Shown here in pieces: positions 41,653 to 53,236 of a stretch of 64,000 nucleotides of DNA. This stretch comes from Entoloma clypeatum. Its lineage: Eukaryota; Basidiomycota; Agaricomycetes; Agaricales; Entolomataceae. The stretch lies in NCBI GenBank assembly GCA_963565915.1, contig OY751493.1, forward strand, positions 2,852,001-2,916,000, read 5' to 3'. A model generated the notes under the pieces. The model did not search any database. It saw only the letters and a list, made by a program, of their open reading frames with translations, and had not been told where the DNA came from. The translations under genes were made by a program, and so were the position numbers. Each line of letters starts with the position of its first letter. Positions within the stretch are counted from its first letter, which is position 1.

Positions 41653-44600
41653 ATGGATCCGTCTGGATCGTCTGCGTCGCTCGACGCCGTTTCGGATACC
41701 ACGCGCGGCGAAACACCTCAAGACGAACACGAGGGCATCGAGACGTCCACTGATGTCGTTTCGTCTACGGATAGCATGCCAGGCGACGAAACAGGTTCTG
41801 AGGCTCCGCAGGACCAACCACTCGAAGCAACAAGCATCTCCGTGGATGCGGGGCCTCAGGTTGATGTTGATGTTAAAGCACATGCCAACAGCAAGCAGGC
41901 CGCCACAAAACCTAAGTTGTCCATGTCCAGCAAAGCTGCGCCCACCGCTAAGTCCAACGGTGGCCCCCCTACACCAATTGTCAAGAAGGTTGGTCTTTGA
42001 TGCATTTGAGTCGGGCACGCTGACGTGGATACGTGGTCTCCAGATCATTGCCTCTGGAACTTTTGGTGCTGGTTCTCTCAAATCAGCCTCTTCCAAGCCC
42101 GCCACCACTCACCCCTCCACCGCAAAGACCTCTGTGGCCCCAGCTGTCAAGAAATCTACCACTTCCTCATCCGCGCCCTCGAAGCAGACCATGACCTCCC
42201 AACCACCTCCAGGCAGAAGGCTTTCTATTGTACCAGCCAAGCCAGCCGCAACTTCGAGCATAAAACCTGCGTTGTCCTCTTCGACAAATTCCAAACCAAT
42301 CTCTTCAGCACGTGCATCAGTCGTATCACCTTCCGGCTCTGCCACATCCTCTGCTTCTCGTCCTCGCGCATCTGTATCAGAGGGTTTGAAACGGGCGCCC
42401 ACCAAACCGATTGCTCCTGCGTCAAAACCCCCTGTTACTTCCAAGTCCCCGCCAGTTCGCTCGAACACTGCAGTACCAAGTCGCACGAACCCTTCGATAT
42501 CCTCTATTCGTGAGGTCAAGGAAGATGGCAAACCTTCAGGAGACTTGCAAGAAAAGGTGGTTATATCGGTTTTTGTGACTCCGCATATGTTATTTAACTA
42601 TCGTTTGCAGCTCACGGAAGTGACGGAATCGCTCGCCATTAAACTTGGAACTATAGTCAAATTGGAGGCTCAAGTCTCCGAGCTTTCTACTTCGCTGGAG
42701 ACCGCTCTCATCGATGTTGCCTCGAAAACCGCATGGGTCAAACAGTTGGAACTGAAGAAGGCTTCCCTAGAGAAGCATTTGGAAGAAATGAAACAGAGTC
42801 TAGCTGGTCTGGAAGTCAAGCAGCAAGATGGCGAGTCTGCATTAAGATTGCTACAGGGAGATGTGAGTATGCATTCATTCTCTGAAATTTGACGTGTTCA
42901 GATGTTCTTCAAAAAGCTGGAAGCAGCAAAAGCTTCATTAGCGACGCATGTGGAACTTGTAGACAGCCTTCGTGCTCAGATTCAGGCGATGGAAGAACAA
43001 GCTTTAACCTCACAGGAAACCCTGCAGGCCCTTCGAGCCTCTACTAATTCCGACGCGAACGTAGCTTTTGTCGAGCATGAGGCCTTGCTCAAGGCCAGAG
43101 AGAACCTTATCACGATTTCGGCTGAAAGAGACGCTCAGAAAGTTATTCATGCTCAGGCCTTACATGAAGAGCAGATCAAACGTGAATTCTTGGAAGCAAA
43201 GGTCACCATGGTCGATGACCTCACCGCCCAAGTCGCCAGTTTGAAATCGGAGAAGGAGGGAACTGCTGGGAAGCTTTCAGAGTTGGAGGTCGAGGTGCTA
43301 GAATTGAGGGAGACATTGGAGAACCTCGAGGATGAACGGGACTGTTCATCGACGAAAATCAAGAGTCTGGAAGAGCAATTACTTGTCACTACCTCTATGA
43401 CCGAACGGGCACTTGAAGAAACCAAGACGCAAGCTGCCGCCTACGTCGCCCAGATAGAGGGCATTCAGAATACCCACAAAGAGCAGCTCCAAGTTGCGTC
43501 CGAGGATTATAACAGGGTGGTCACCTCTCTTGAGGCCCTCACGGCCGAACTGGCAAGTGCCATTGCCGCGAATAATCTTATCAAAGCAGATGCACTCGCG
43601 GCAAAAGAGACACATGGTCGTAAGCTCGAAGAAGCAGAACAAGTACACGCGACAAAAGAAACTGAATTTTTGGAAAAAATCAGGAAAACCACTGCTGCAC
43701 TTGAGGTTCTTATTTTCCCCCATTGCAATCCGCGCCCACTCTAACATTCATGACATACAGGGCCAGGAAGCTCTCTATAACTCCAGGGTCGATGCTGTCA
43801 GAGACGAGCACAATCATTTACTGCAAGAAGCCTTTGAACGTGCCAAGGTACGTCGTGTAATCAAAGTGTAGGTTTACTTAACTAATCCCACTTGCAGCAC
43901 GAAGCAGGGGCTGAACACGCTCAAGAATTGCAATCTCTTCGTGCTAGTTCTGCTGCGACGATTGATCAAGTACAGAATGCGAATCAAGCAGCTCTCGACG
44001 ATCTCAAATCGGAGCACGCAGCCTCGCTGAATTCAGAAGTCGCCCGCCTTGAAAAAACGATCAGTACCCTGAAAATAGATCTCAGGGCTACTCAGGACGA
44101 TCTTGTGAAGGCTAAATCTGCGCTTGACCTTTCTCGCGCTGAGATACAAAACCTTACCGCTCAACGAGACGCGGCCCGAACTTCCGCTGCCTCATCTACC
44201 GATGCATCTACCACACAAGAAGAAGCCACTCGATTAGCCCAGGAATTGGATAATACCAAGGATGACCTTGCAGCGATTACTGAAATGCTGACCCTCACCA
44301 AAGTCTCACTCACGGAACTATCCAACAATCACTCTCGGGAGCTAGAAGAAGCAGCTCTTGCTCGTGCGGATGAGGTCACCAAACTGCAGAGTTCTCACGA
44401 CGCAGAGGTTGCAGCTTTGGCGCATGAGAAATCAGAGCTTTTGATCAGGCTCTCTGATCTCGAAGGAGAGCTCTCAACTCTCAAGGCCACCATCACCGTC
44501 GAATCTGTTTCCGCCAAGAATAACGGAAATGGAATCACACCACCGTCGCCTGGCATAACTAAGGAAGAGCTGCAACGGATGCATGAGGCACATAATCTGA

Positions 44601-44956
44601 AGATTTATGACCTCCAAGCCGAACATCAAAAAGTTATAAAGGCCCTGAGAGAGGAGCTTGAGGGTTCTGATAGTAAGCTCGCGGAGTTGGAGCAGGAGGT
44701 AGCTCGCAAGGCCATGGAGATTCAATACCTCGAACAGGATCAAGAGGAAAATCAAGAACAGATTACCCGGTATGTTGACTTTTTTGGTTTCAAAAGTTTC
44801 CTCATTTCCTCCTTGACACTCGCTATCGTTTTCGGTTTTTTATAAATCCTCTTTCTATTGAACATATTTATTAATCAATCTGCTACGCGATTTAGATTAA
44901 GGGAAGACATAAATTCTCTGACTGAACCACGGAATGAGGGCACTCCCCCAGCATAA
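41653..44956 (+). CDS. Long coiled-coil protein with Ser/Lys-rich N-terminus, function unknown
   Basis: At least seven exons from MDPSGSSASLDAVSDTTRGE to the tail LREDINSLTEPRNEGTPPA. The first ~250 residues are basic and Ser/Thr/Pro/Ala-rich, typical of microtubule- or nucleic-acid-binding disorder. From about 42610 to 44770 the protein is an almost continuous coiled coil (LTEVTESLAIKLGTIVKLEA, VKQLELKKASLEKHLEEMKQ, VARLEKTISTLKIDLRATQD and so on). The layout recalls CLIP/TACC/USO1-like proteins, but no CAP-Gly or other named domain is visible, so I give no name. Introns at about 41988-42049, 42556-42610, 42863-42900, 43706-43760, 43849-43897 and 44769-44896 were chosen to keep heptads in frame. 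Confidence 0.75.
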
Positions 44957-45266
44957 GTGCACCTCACGACAGTTCTACGCCCTGTGCGACTCGCCAATAG
45001 GCCTTCGTTATAACCATGTGCTATTCTTGTTACGTTGCTTGATAGTTAATGGTTCTCTCGACCCTTTACCGTAGTCAAATTCGCATACCCTATTTTCTAA
45101 TGAATGTCTTGCAACGTAAGTAAGTACTATGTACATACTTTAAGTGTGCAGGGTCGCGGGTAAAGCCGACCGATACAACTATGGTCCCCAAAAAGAATAA
45201 TTTTTTCAAAACAAACTACAGGTCACCCCATTTCTTTCCCGTTCCCTCGTCCCCTCGCCCCCTCCA

Positions 45267-46677
45267 ATGGCTATCCAAAAAGAACCGGGTCAAAAGGGTG
45301 TCAGCTGGTCTAACATTGCCGTTGGTATGTTCGTTCTGTCACAGTCAACTCCCAGGTTATTCAACCCCCAAGTAAAGGTGGTATTATGAACATGGTACGG
45401 CTCATGAAACACGTTATACACTCCATGTTGAAGCTCACTTCGGTGTTGTGTTGATGACTAGTTTGTGCGTGTATTTTTTGTTCTCATTGCCCCACCTACT
45501 GATTATGGCCTGCCTTTCAGGAGGCAAGTATAGATGATTTGATTCACCACCAAAAGGTCAACGTTTTGCCAGGTCACAACTCTCGGTCAACCTCTCGAGG
45601 TTTTAAAGACCCAAATGGCTGCCAACCGTTCACAGACCATGTGGCAGGCCTGCAGAACGGTCTGGTCTCGTGGCGGTATCGTCGGGTATTATCAGGGGCT
45701 TATTCCATGGGTGCGCTCGTTCTGAATTATTCCATGTTACCATGTTTCTTTCTAACCTTGCTTGAATCTAGGCTTGGATCGAGGCATCGACGAAAGGTGC
45801 TGTATTGATTTTCACAGCTTCTGAGGTTGAAACGGCGGCACTCGGCGCCGACATCAATCCCGCCTTTGCCGGGCTTCTTGGTGGTATGACTGGTGGAGTC
45901 GCACAGGCTTATGCGACAATGGGTGAGCCTCTCGCATGTTATCGTTTCATTCCACTTCTGATTAAATTTCGTTGTCATTAGGTTTCACGACCTGCATGAA
46001 AACTGTTGAGATCACGCGTCATAAGACTGCGGCGACAGGTGTAAAACCCCCTTCGACGTGGGCGGTCTTCGCTGATATCTATCGCCGCGAAGGACTTGCC
46101 GGGGTGAACAAGGGTGTCAACGCAGTTGCTGTCCGCCAATGCACCAACTGGGGTTCACGGTGGGACAAGTAGTAACAATATCATGGCTCTCTGCTCATCT
46201 TGTCGGCTAGCATGGGGTTCGCTCGCTTAGCAGAGAGTTCAATCAGGAAAATCAAAGGCAAGAGTGAAACGGAGAACCTTGGCGCCATTGATAAGATCCT
46301 TGCTTCAACCATCGGAGGTGCTCTTGCAACGTGGAACCAGCCAATCGAAGTAATTCGCGTGGAGGTGCTGATAGATTCACAATGCTACTGCAATCAATAT
46401 CTAACCTGATTCATAGATGCAATCAATGGCAAAGGGCACGTCAAACGCCAACCGTCCTGCCAAGTTAACCATCATGAACACTCTGGCCTTTATTTACAAA
46501 GAGAACGGCATCAAAGGGTTGTATCGCGGCGTCACACCACGCATTGGCCTTGGGATCTGGCAAACCGTCTGCATGGTCTCCTTCGCGGACTACGTCAAGA
46601 TCTGGTGCGTAATACACCCGAAACAAATAATGATCTTCTGACATGAAACTTGCGGCAGGGTCAAGGGCAAACAGTAG
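45267..46677 (+). CDS. YHM2: Mitochondrial citrate/oxoglutarate carrier Yhm2
   Basis: Mitochondrial carrier family protein of about 300 aa with three repeats. It starts [20 protein letters not shown], then [20 protein letters not shown] (first PxExxK signature), [119 protein letters not shown] and VKGKQ at the stop. CMKTVEITR and CNW are diagnostic of Yhm2, which exchanges citrate for oxoglutarate to export NADPH-generating carbon. Exons begin 45267-45324, 45378-45394, 45462-45464 (TTT), 45521-45523 (GAG), 45573-45710 and 45772 onward. The two 3-nt exons supply the Phe-Glu of MFEVTTLG, and the second is followed by a GC donor. Confidence 0.93.
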
Positions 46678-47496
46678 TTATCGTAGTAATATATAGAGCA
46701 AAACTTAATACCTTCATAGAATACCAATAGCACTGGATCATTCTGTTGCTATCCCTCTGTTTTGCGAATCGACTGTGCACACCTCGGACCTCTATGTACA
46801 TGTTCTTGACTCAACCCAGCACCTTGCCACGCCATATTCACGTTTATATTGGGTACCCCGCCATATTATGCACGCGCTTGGCAGTGTGAACGGCCTTCAA
46901 GATGACCATCTACGGTTCCTCGTGTCCACTCCGACAAGCCACGCCGTCACGCCTCAATTCTTAACCAACAGCCTGCTCGTTGCATCTATCCAAACCGCAG
47001 ACAGTTGGAGACAATGCAATTACGTTCCGGATGAAGCCACGCAGACGGTGAAAGCAGGGTTTTTCTCTGTCCTACGGGTGTATCGTCATTGCTGATTTGG
47101 CTCAACCTCGCAATGTAGATGTCCTGGGGCGTTTCCCCATCATCGCCCAGAGTTCATTCCACTAGACGTAAGCCACCAACTGTTCTTTCCCGGATGCATA
47201 GAATGGTGTCTGAACACGCCTCATAGCTTTGCGTTTCCTTTCTTCATTATTGTTTGTATTCAATGTGCCTCAACATGGTGGTTAGACTCGTCAAGGACCC
47301 ACTGGGCAGACGTGCGAGTGAAGGAAATGAACATAGCTGCTGTCAAAAAAGAGAAATTTGAGCGGGAAATGCGCGAGCATGATAGCAACCTGAGCAAGCG
47401 TGAAGAGTAATGCTCCATACTGCGGAGCGGCTGGTGCCACAGGACTCCTGTCTGTCCGATTGTGGATGAATATGCGCATGCAATATACGTATGTAT
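46678..47496. other. Intergenic between convergent YHM2 and TRS120
   Basis: About 820 bp between the two stop codons. An open frame at 46775-47095 (plus) has no recognisable motif or splice support. Presumably it holds two 3' UTRs. Confidence 0.5.
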
Positions 47497-50400
47497 TTAC
47501 GGTGATTGTAGTGAACAAATGATAAGGTGTGGGTTATCTTCCGCTGATTGTTCTTGTCGGTATCGATGCCGTACGCGCACGTCTCGCTCGTCGTCCAAAG
47601 AGGTCTCGAGAACTTCAGTTTCCAGATACCACTGGCCGAGATGGTATGTACCAGGGCGAGTTACCCAAAGAGTCGCTCGGAATGTCTTGCTTGCCTCTGG
47701 ATCCAGCGTACCCCGGAATGTCAATTGTCCGATGTACGGCGGGGATAGTGCATTTCTATCATAAAGTCAATCTGAGCTCAAAACTATCAAGCGGTAAGAA
47801 TCTCTCACGAGGGTGCAGGAGAGGGGTCAAGTCCAAGGACAAACCGCGATCGATGTGTCGAAGAATAATTTCGGATTGCGAGGGTGACAGGAATTCGACA
47901 TGGTCTGACAGAAGGCAATGCGAGTTAACGAGGGTTGCTAGAAATTGAAAGAAAACAAAGGACGGACCCTTGACCAAAGTCGTATGTTGATGTATCGGGT
48001 TCTTGCAATACCAGAACGAGTGGATTCATTTCAGCATTCCACTCACTATTCTTGACGCCCTGGAGGATGCCCTCTCTTTCTCGCTGAGTCTCCGCATAAA
48101 TGCTTCGCTTAGCCTTCATATTCTCCGCCTTCTCTATTATTTCCTGTAACGCGGCATGGGAAGCCCTGAGGGCAGGCCCTGGCACAAAAATATGGCCAGC
48201 GCGCTCCTGTGAGGGGATAGCCCAGAAAAGGATGAAGTCTACAGCATCAGGAGTATGGAGGGGGAAGATGAATGGCAGCGAGTCAGGTGGAATAAGTGGG
48301 TGCGAAACCGCTACGCCACGGGAGACGATATTGCATATTCCACGAGATAATAGATGCCAGGTGGATGATCTAGTGTTGAGAGGATTGATAGTCTGCGTCG
48401 TGTCGGATTTGAGAATGCTTTGATAGATTAAACGTTCATGTAGCGAAGCTCACCCTGGACATATGACTGCACAAAAGATTTATTGGCGGTGGATAAGAAA
48501 GCTCCAAGGTTCTTCCTTGTACGATATCTCCCAGCTTACGAGAGACGAATTCCAACGTTTGCTGAACGTCGGGGCCTGCGCCCTCTCGCCGGTTTGCTCC
48601 AAACAACAGATGAGTCGATTGATTGGGGGGCAAGGACTCACTGAGAGGACTGATCAGTGCACGGATGTAGAAGAAATGCTAATTTGACGTACCAGCCATG
48701 TTCAAAGACAGGCGTACATTTCCAAGCTGCGCTAAGACTGGTGACCTGTGTGACTTGAATCTGTTCTAAGTGAGAAAGATTGTACAGTTCGAGAATAAGG
48801 AGGAACGAGTGGTTTGGAGAGTGTGATGGCCGTGCTATTAGAGAAGCGTCGACTAATCTGTGGACTTCGTAAGAGCGAGTCACCCGGGAAGATTGAAAGG
48901 CATCCGTGTCGTTCTAGGAATCAACTGTGACAATGAAATCGTGAACAATGCAGATAGGGATATACCTCTCGATAGACAAATAAAAGGCTTAGTTCTCGCT
49001 CTCCTATCATGTCCGCGTATAACAAAACAGGTATTTCAACACTATCACCCGGGTTCAACACCGACGAATGGCTTGATGGGGGGAAGATGGGACGTGGGCT
49101 CTGTGGCGCAAGGGAGTTACTTGATTGAAGATTTTCCAGTGCCTCAGGGACATCTCGAAAATGGTTCAGACCGAAGTGACATTTGCATGAGGCTGACAAC
49201 ATACCAGCATCGCCAGGCTCCTTGTCTGCACCCACCCAGATGACATCGTCCCGGCCAGCCAGCATCCACACCTCGCGGATAGGCAATAAACCTGTATTAG
49301 AGAACCAAAGGCGCATAGATCTCTTTTCCCCTTGGGCAAGAACCAAACGCTCGTCTTCCACAAAATCCACAAGAAGTCGGTGTTTCAATTCTTGTACTTC
49401 TACTTTGACAACGATGTCGGGGGCATATGTCACTTTTTGCCGCTGAGCAGGCGTATCATGAAGCCTGCGGCCACGAAAAGCTAACGACTCCGATGATGGT
49501 AGGAGCGACAAAAAGTCGTATGTTGCATGGGTGAACATTAGAGATGCGGGACGGCTTGATTTGACCCATATTGATATCTTAAGGACTTCAAATGTGGTAG
49601 GTTTGGCAACGCTCTGGAGTAGGGGTACTCACCGTATGTGACTCCTTCGCACCAAGGATAATGTCATTGACGGATTCGATTTCGACAAAGTTGGGGAAGG
49701 ACGAGGAATCTGAAGATTTGACCTCTTGTGCCACGACTGTTAGATTGGATAGATTGACTTCTACTTCCAACGGATTGAGAAGAACCAGATCGATCCAGAA
49801 TGTTTCTATGAAATCAAATGGTTCAGTTACAAATCGCCCCAGGACTGACAATCAGAGATGGTGGTCACCGTCCACAGATGCCTTGCCACCCGTAATGGAA
49901 CCTTCTTTGTGGCCACGCGACTTCCGATATGCCTGCCAGTCCTCTGCGCGTGCCTCCCACACCTCTGAGGTAGCTACATCATCCATCGGTAATCTTATAC
50001 AAGTTTTCCATGTGAGGCAAAATGTAAATGGTAGCTTCAGATCTGCAAGTTCGGCGTTACCGTCTGAGGTAGATTTGAAGTGCTGTTCAAACACAATCAC
50101 CTGTTGGTGATATATATGCAAAAAAAAAACTCTTTGACTGACGGAGAATGCGACGCGAAAATCATCGAGAAAAACTTTGTCAGACCCGGGAACTTTAACT
50201 GCTTCATTGACGGGTACAAAAGCTGAAGGATTTGGCTGAAAACCCCGAACTCCAGATGACCCCCGCAGTAAGCCTAGAAAACACCGAACGGCCCCTGCAA
50301 TGTCGCCAGTTGTATAAAGTAGTCGGCCTAAAGATTCTGTTGATACTCATGGTGATTGATTCGATAGATGTATGTCTCGTACCAAGGGGATGCTCGATAC

Positions 50401-52420
50401 CTGCCATAATGGCATCAGACGCCTGCACATCTGACGGTGACTTGCCCTCAGAATCCCAAAATGAGGGCGAAAGAGACTTTTGAGGGCGATTGCTATACAA
50501 CCCATGTGCTTTTCGAAGAAAATACATGGTCAAAGGTTTCTCAGAAAGAATGTCGCTCAGTGGCGAGAGAGGTAATGTACGGATTGTACTCACAATGCCA
50601 CATTTTTCCATTTTATTGGCAGCTGATAGATACCACAGGGCTGCTCTCCTCCTGGCTTTTTTGCCAGAGCTTAGCAATGCGGCATGGGCTAACAAGAGAG
50701 CTGAAGTTGGTTCTTCTGCCTTATTACACGATCAGTTATCCTCAATACATATTGCAGGAGAGGTGGGAGGCCACGTACGTTTCCTGCAGCCCAGACTAGC
50801 CATCGCTCGGCTTCTAAAGGGTGAGCGGTGAAGTCTGTACGGCTAATACCGACTTCCCAACGGACGGCATATTTCAGTGCCAGAAAATGTTCCAGCGCAC
50901 GAGGTTCAGACGAGCGGTTAAGACTTGAAAGTGCATTAGATGCATGGAGGGGCGACGCGAGCGAAGGCGAAAGTAGCAAAGGAAGGATATCCTGTGTTCG
51001 ATTTTTAGGAAGTAGCTCGTAACGATAGAAATGCAAGAATGGAACGCACGGAACCGCCTTTACTTTCTTTTCGTAATGTTTCCCATACCGAGATTGCCAA
51101 TTTTAGATCTCCCAAGATCGTAGCAAATTCTGCTAAACGACGCAGCTGTGAAGGTGGCGTCACACTTGGACCACCTTGGACATCTGGACTGCCAAGGTGA
51201 GGGGTCCTAGACGGCAGAGATGAGATGGAAGAAGAGCTGGTATGAATGGGCGAGGGTGAAGGCGAAGGTGAAGGCGAGCCGAAGAGACGACGAGTTGAAG
51301 AGAAGAGGCGGGATGGCAATCGACGGGTGGAGGAGAACTGGCTTCAAAATTGATCATTACGGATATCACGATACGAAGAGCCAACTTACATTTTCGTTCC
51401 ACTCCACGACACATTTTTCCATCCATGGAAGGAGACTCATGACAACGAACTCTCGGGTGAAACGGGCAGTTTGTTGAATGTCTTTTTCTGACATTTTGAG
51501 CGAGGGGCGGCCGTCTGGATATGTTGAATCTAGGACGGACGGGTCTGCAGTTGTTGTATTGGAGTTTTTAGGCGGGGGAAGGCGTGGGATGAGGGCCGGG
51601 ACAGGGACAGGAGGTGGAGGCGGTACAGGCATGTTGAGGGAAAGCAAATAGCTGTGTAATCCGTACTGTCTCTTGACAGCATTGAAAAGAGCCCCTGCTC
51701 TGTTAAAGGGAGGAATGAGCACGAGACAAACGAGGTATTCCAAAACGCATACTCTTCATCTGAAAGTGGGGAGTTTTGGGGATGAATGATAAGGGTGTAA
51801 CGAAGGATGTTCCGGTCAACCCATGGGGGCAGATCGAGTGGTCGAGAGTGTAAGGCAGTGATTGCTTGAAGTGGATTTGGAGCGGTGGTGGAAACGGCCA
51901 ATATGACTGGACATGGCTTGTGACGACATTAGGGCGGATGATGAGAAGACAAACCTGCGATAGGATGGTTCCAAGCCTCGACCTTTGAAGGGACATGATC
52001 GCCTTCGACACAGCGTCGGAGTTCATCCCACCATGGGGTCCTGGGGTCATCTTTCTCTGGGAGTTTCTCGACATCGTCGACCCATTTTGGGGATCGTTTG
52101 TGGATGCGGGCAGCAATCCAGTCTATGGTACGGACGGCGCGGTGTTCTTGGTCTTCATGTGTCGCAGCCTCTATCTCTGTGAGGTCGGAAAAGCGCAGAG
52201 CGAAGGAAGAATGGGGGACGGAAACGAGGGCGGTCGTCCGGGTGGTGACTTGAAGAAGATGAGGAGGGGGTAAGGTGTGGATGCACTGTGACAGACCTTG
52301 GGGGAGGGGGGAGAATGACTGGAGGATATGGGGAAGAGGGGGGAGGGAGGAGGCAGAGAGGAGGTCGGTGAGATCGTCTGAGGGGAGAATGCAGATGTGA
52401 GGACTGAGTGAGATGGACAT
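47497..52420 (-). CDS. TRS120: TRAPPII subunit Trs120 (TRAPPC9 family)
   Basis: Large multi-exon minus-strand gene, roughly 1,300 aa. It starts MSISLSPHICILPSDDLTDL and continues with RFSDLTEIEAATHEDQEHRA, DDPRTPWWDELRRCVEGDHV, then LPPWVDRNILRYTLIIHPQN and ALFNAVKRQYGLHSYLLSLN. A helical middle carries AEFATILGDLKLAISVWETL, and the C-terminal beta-rich part has NPLEVEVNLSNLTVV, MRLWFSNTGLLPIREVWMLA, FRGTLDPEASKTFRATLWVT and RPGTYHLGQWYLETEV. The TRAPPII complex acts on Ypt31/32 (Rab11) at the trans-Golgi. A Ser/Pro hexamer repeat (about 51245-51280) sits in the middle. Near 47757-47768 the frame shifts by one base with no GT donor in sight, so the last ~85 codons join only if there is an unrecognised intron, a frameshift or a base error. 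Confidence 0.82.
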
Positions 52421-52459
52421 GGGGGAACAAATGATAAATCTTATTACATAATAAAATTA

Positions 52460-53070
52460 TTATATTTTACTGGCCCTTCCCTCTCCCCAAGCTCTCCCTC
52501 TCCTCCCCCTCTTGCTCCCCGGCGTCCATTCGACACCCCATCCCGCACCCCATCCCGCCCCACTCTCATCGTTTTTCCATTCATTCCCTCCCCATGGCTC
52601 CGGCACTGTCGGGAGACTTTCCAAGAACTCTTCCAGTCTCAGCACCTCCCCCTTCTCCGCTGCCTCGACTCCTCTGATCCAAAACGGTACCATATCCTGA
52701 ACGCTATCCACATGTATCCGGCTTTCCCGCACCTTCAGCTCTGCCTGGGACAACGGGGGTTGGTCCCTCATTGGCCCTGTCCATGCAGCCGCATCGGCTG
52801 GTGTACCCCACCACATGCGTGTCTCTGCCTCTGCCACCTTCTTTGCGTGTTCTTGGGAGTGACGTTCGTGGTGCTGTGCCGCCCGCAGTGTCATGTAATC
52901 GATCTCTCCGTTCTTGCTTGCTGTACATATGTTGCAGAACCATTCATTCAAGCTCCCCGACTGGGTAAAATCTGCTAGATGTCAATTTCTGATCAGACAG
53001 ATTCCTCCTGGACCTCACATTGCGAATTGGCAAATTTGGCCCTTGTCGAAGAACAGGAGACAAGCGACAT
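52460..53070 (-). CDS. Small zinc-finger-like protein, unknown function
   Basis: Exons 53019-53070 and 52460-52974 give 188 aa. The N-terminal region SGSLNEWFCNICTASKNGEI continues into TLRAAQHHERHSQEHAKKV and has two Cys and several His in a C2H2-like arrangement (C-x2-C, later H-x2 to x4-H). The rest is Trp/Gly-rich and charged (WGGNEWKNDESGAGWGAGWG), ending in a basic RGRRGRAWGEGRASK tail, as in RNA-associated proteins. The start exon (MSLVSCSSTRAKFANSQ) is inferred, because the long frame alone lacks an ATG. No family name can be given. Confidence 0.6.
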
Positions 53071-53236
53071 GTTACGATGGCGATCTGAGGCTTGGAGAGC
53101 TTTATTAGCTTCCTTAACTTACAAGCTGATCAAGCTCAGGTGACTCCGGACTCAGCGTTGCATTAGATTTAGATTTTGTATCTATCAACATATTATGTCT
53201 CCTGATGCGGTATTTTACGAAGGTCCATGAAGGGGA

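Noticed and set aside
46775..47095. 106-codon plus-strand frame between YHM2 and TRS120
   Set aside because: Composition looks non-coding and no conserved motif is visible. Most likely 3' UTR or spacer.
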